Assembly (NCBI RefSeq): GCF_900218065.1
Contig: NZ_OBMU01000001.1
Coordinates: 553,497-605,648, forward strand
DNA from: Novosphingobium sp. Chol11
Lineage (GTDB): Bacteria > Pseudomonadota > Alphaproteobacteria > Sphingomonadales > Sphingomonadaceae
DNA: 52,152 bases
Direction: 5' to 3'
This document shows positions 52,123 to 52,152 of the stretch, piece after piece; the stretch's first letter is position 1; each line of letters opens with the position of its first letter. Under the pieces are notes generated by a model, which was not told where the DNA came from, searched no databases, and worked only from the letters and a program-made list of their open reading frames with translations. A program made the translations under genes and the position numbers.

Positions 52123-52152
52123 TGCCGTTGAAGGGAAGCAGACTGGCCGCAC

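Noticed and set aside
1..52152. tRNA, rRNA, SRP RNA, tmRNA, CRISPR arrays, integrases or transposases
   Set aside because: No cloverleaf T-arm, SRP or tmRNA core, spaced direct repeats or recombinase motifs were seen by eye. The palindromic repeats are not CRISPR units because they are dispersed and lack regular spacers.

Overview
The window looks like chromosomal DNA of a GC-rich alphaproteobacterium, most likely a sphingomonad (Sphingobium/Sphingomonas-like). Evidence: the chvI-chvG-hprK-rapZ-EIIA-HPr cluster divergent from pckA, the rpsP-rimM-trmD-rplS order with a long Ala/Glu tail on bS16, a ThiS-ThiG fusion, a DUF6456-like protein, and palindromic repeats of the style common in this family. 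The genus is inference. Almost all DNA is coding, with about 60 protein genes and one RNA gene (rnpB). No tRNA, rRNA, CRISPR array, transposase or prophage was seen.

Layout. 1-11.4 kb is mostly housekeeping: polA (-), a PIG-L deacetylase, the aroQ-accB-accC-arsC-like operon (-), thiSG, the scoAB CoA-transferase pair and a HIT protein. 10-19 kb is a surface-polysaccharide and accessory stretch: two GT4-type glycosyltransferases, a short KpsC-like and a KpsS-like Kdo transferase, an APH-like kinase, a PMM-like HAD phosphatase and a 3'-truncated assimilatory nitrate reductase-like gene ending next to repeat debris. 19-23 kb holds an XRE regulator, a DUF6456-like gene, the tightly overlapping lemA-TPM-TPM-nudix operon and mscL. 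23.5-30 kb holds a small lipoprotein, the cheA-cheW-cheY-cheB-cheR operon and an AmpD-like amidase. rnpB lies at 30.04-30.43 kb, followed by a J-domain protein, a thioredoxin-fold 2Fe-2S protein, a hemerythrin, Fe/Mn superoxide dismutase and a PuuD-like membrane protein. 33-42 kb carries yciB, ftsY, mtaB and dapF on the minus strand and ffh, rpsP, rimM, a small membrane protein, trmD and rplS on the plus strand. 42-52 kb has an MFS transporter, an RNA methyltransferase, the regulatory PTS with ChvG/ChvI, pckA, a small acidic protein and ferredoxin-NADP reductase.

The most unusual signal is a set of dispersed palindromic repeats of several families. Two copies are not intergenic but lie inside essential-type genes in frame. 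An 80-bp element is translated as roughly residues 99-125 of the tRNA methylthiotransferase MtaB. A 118-bp inverted-repeat element makes up residues 4-43 of RimM. This resembles the Rickettsia palindromic elements that insert into proteins. Other points of interest are a CheA with two CheW-like domains and a receiver-like tail lacking the phospho-acceptor, a terminator-like hairpin in the thiSG leader, a truncated nitrate reductase, and a translationally coupled LemA/TPM/Nudix operon of unknown function.
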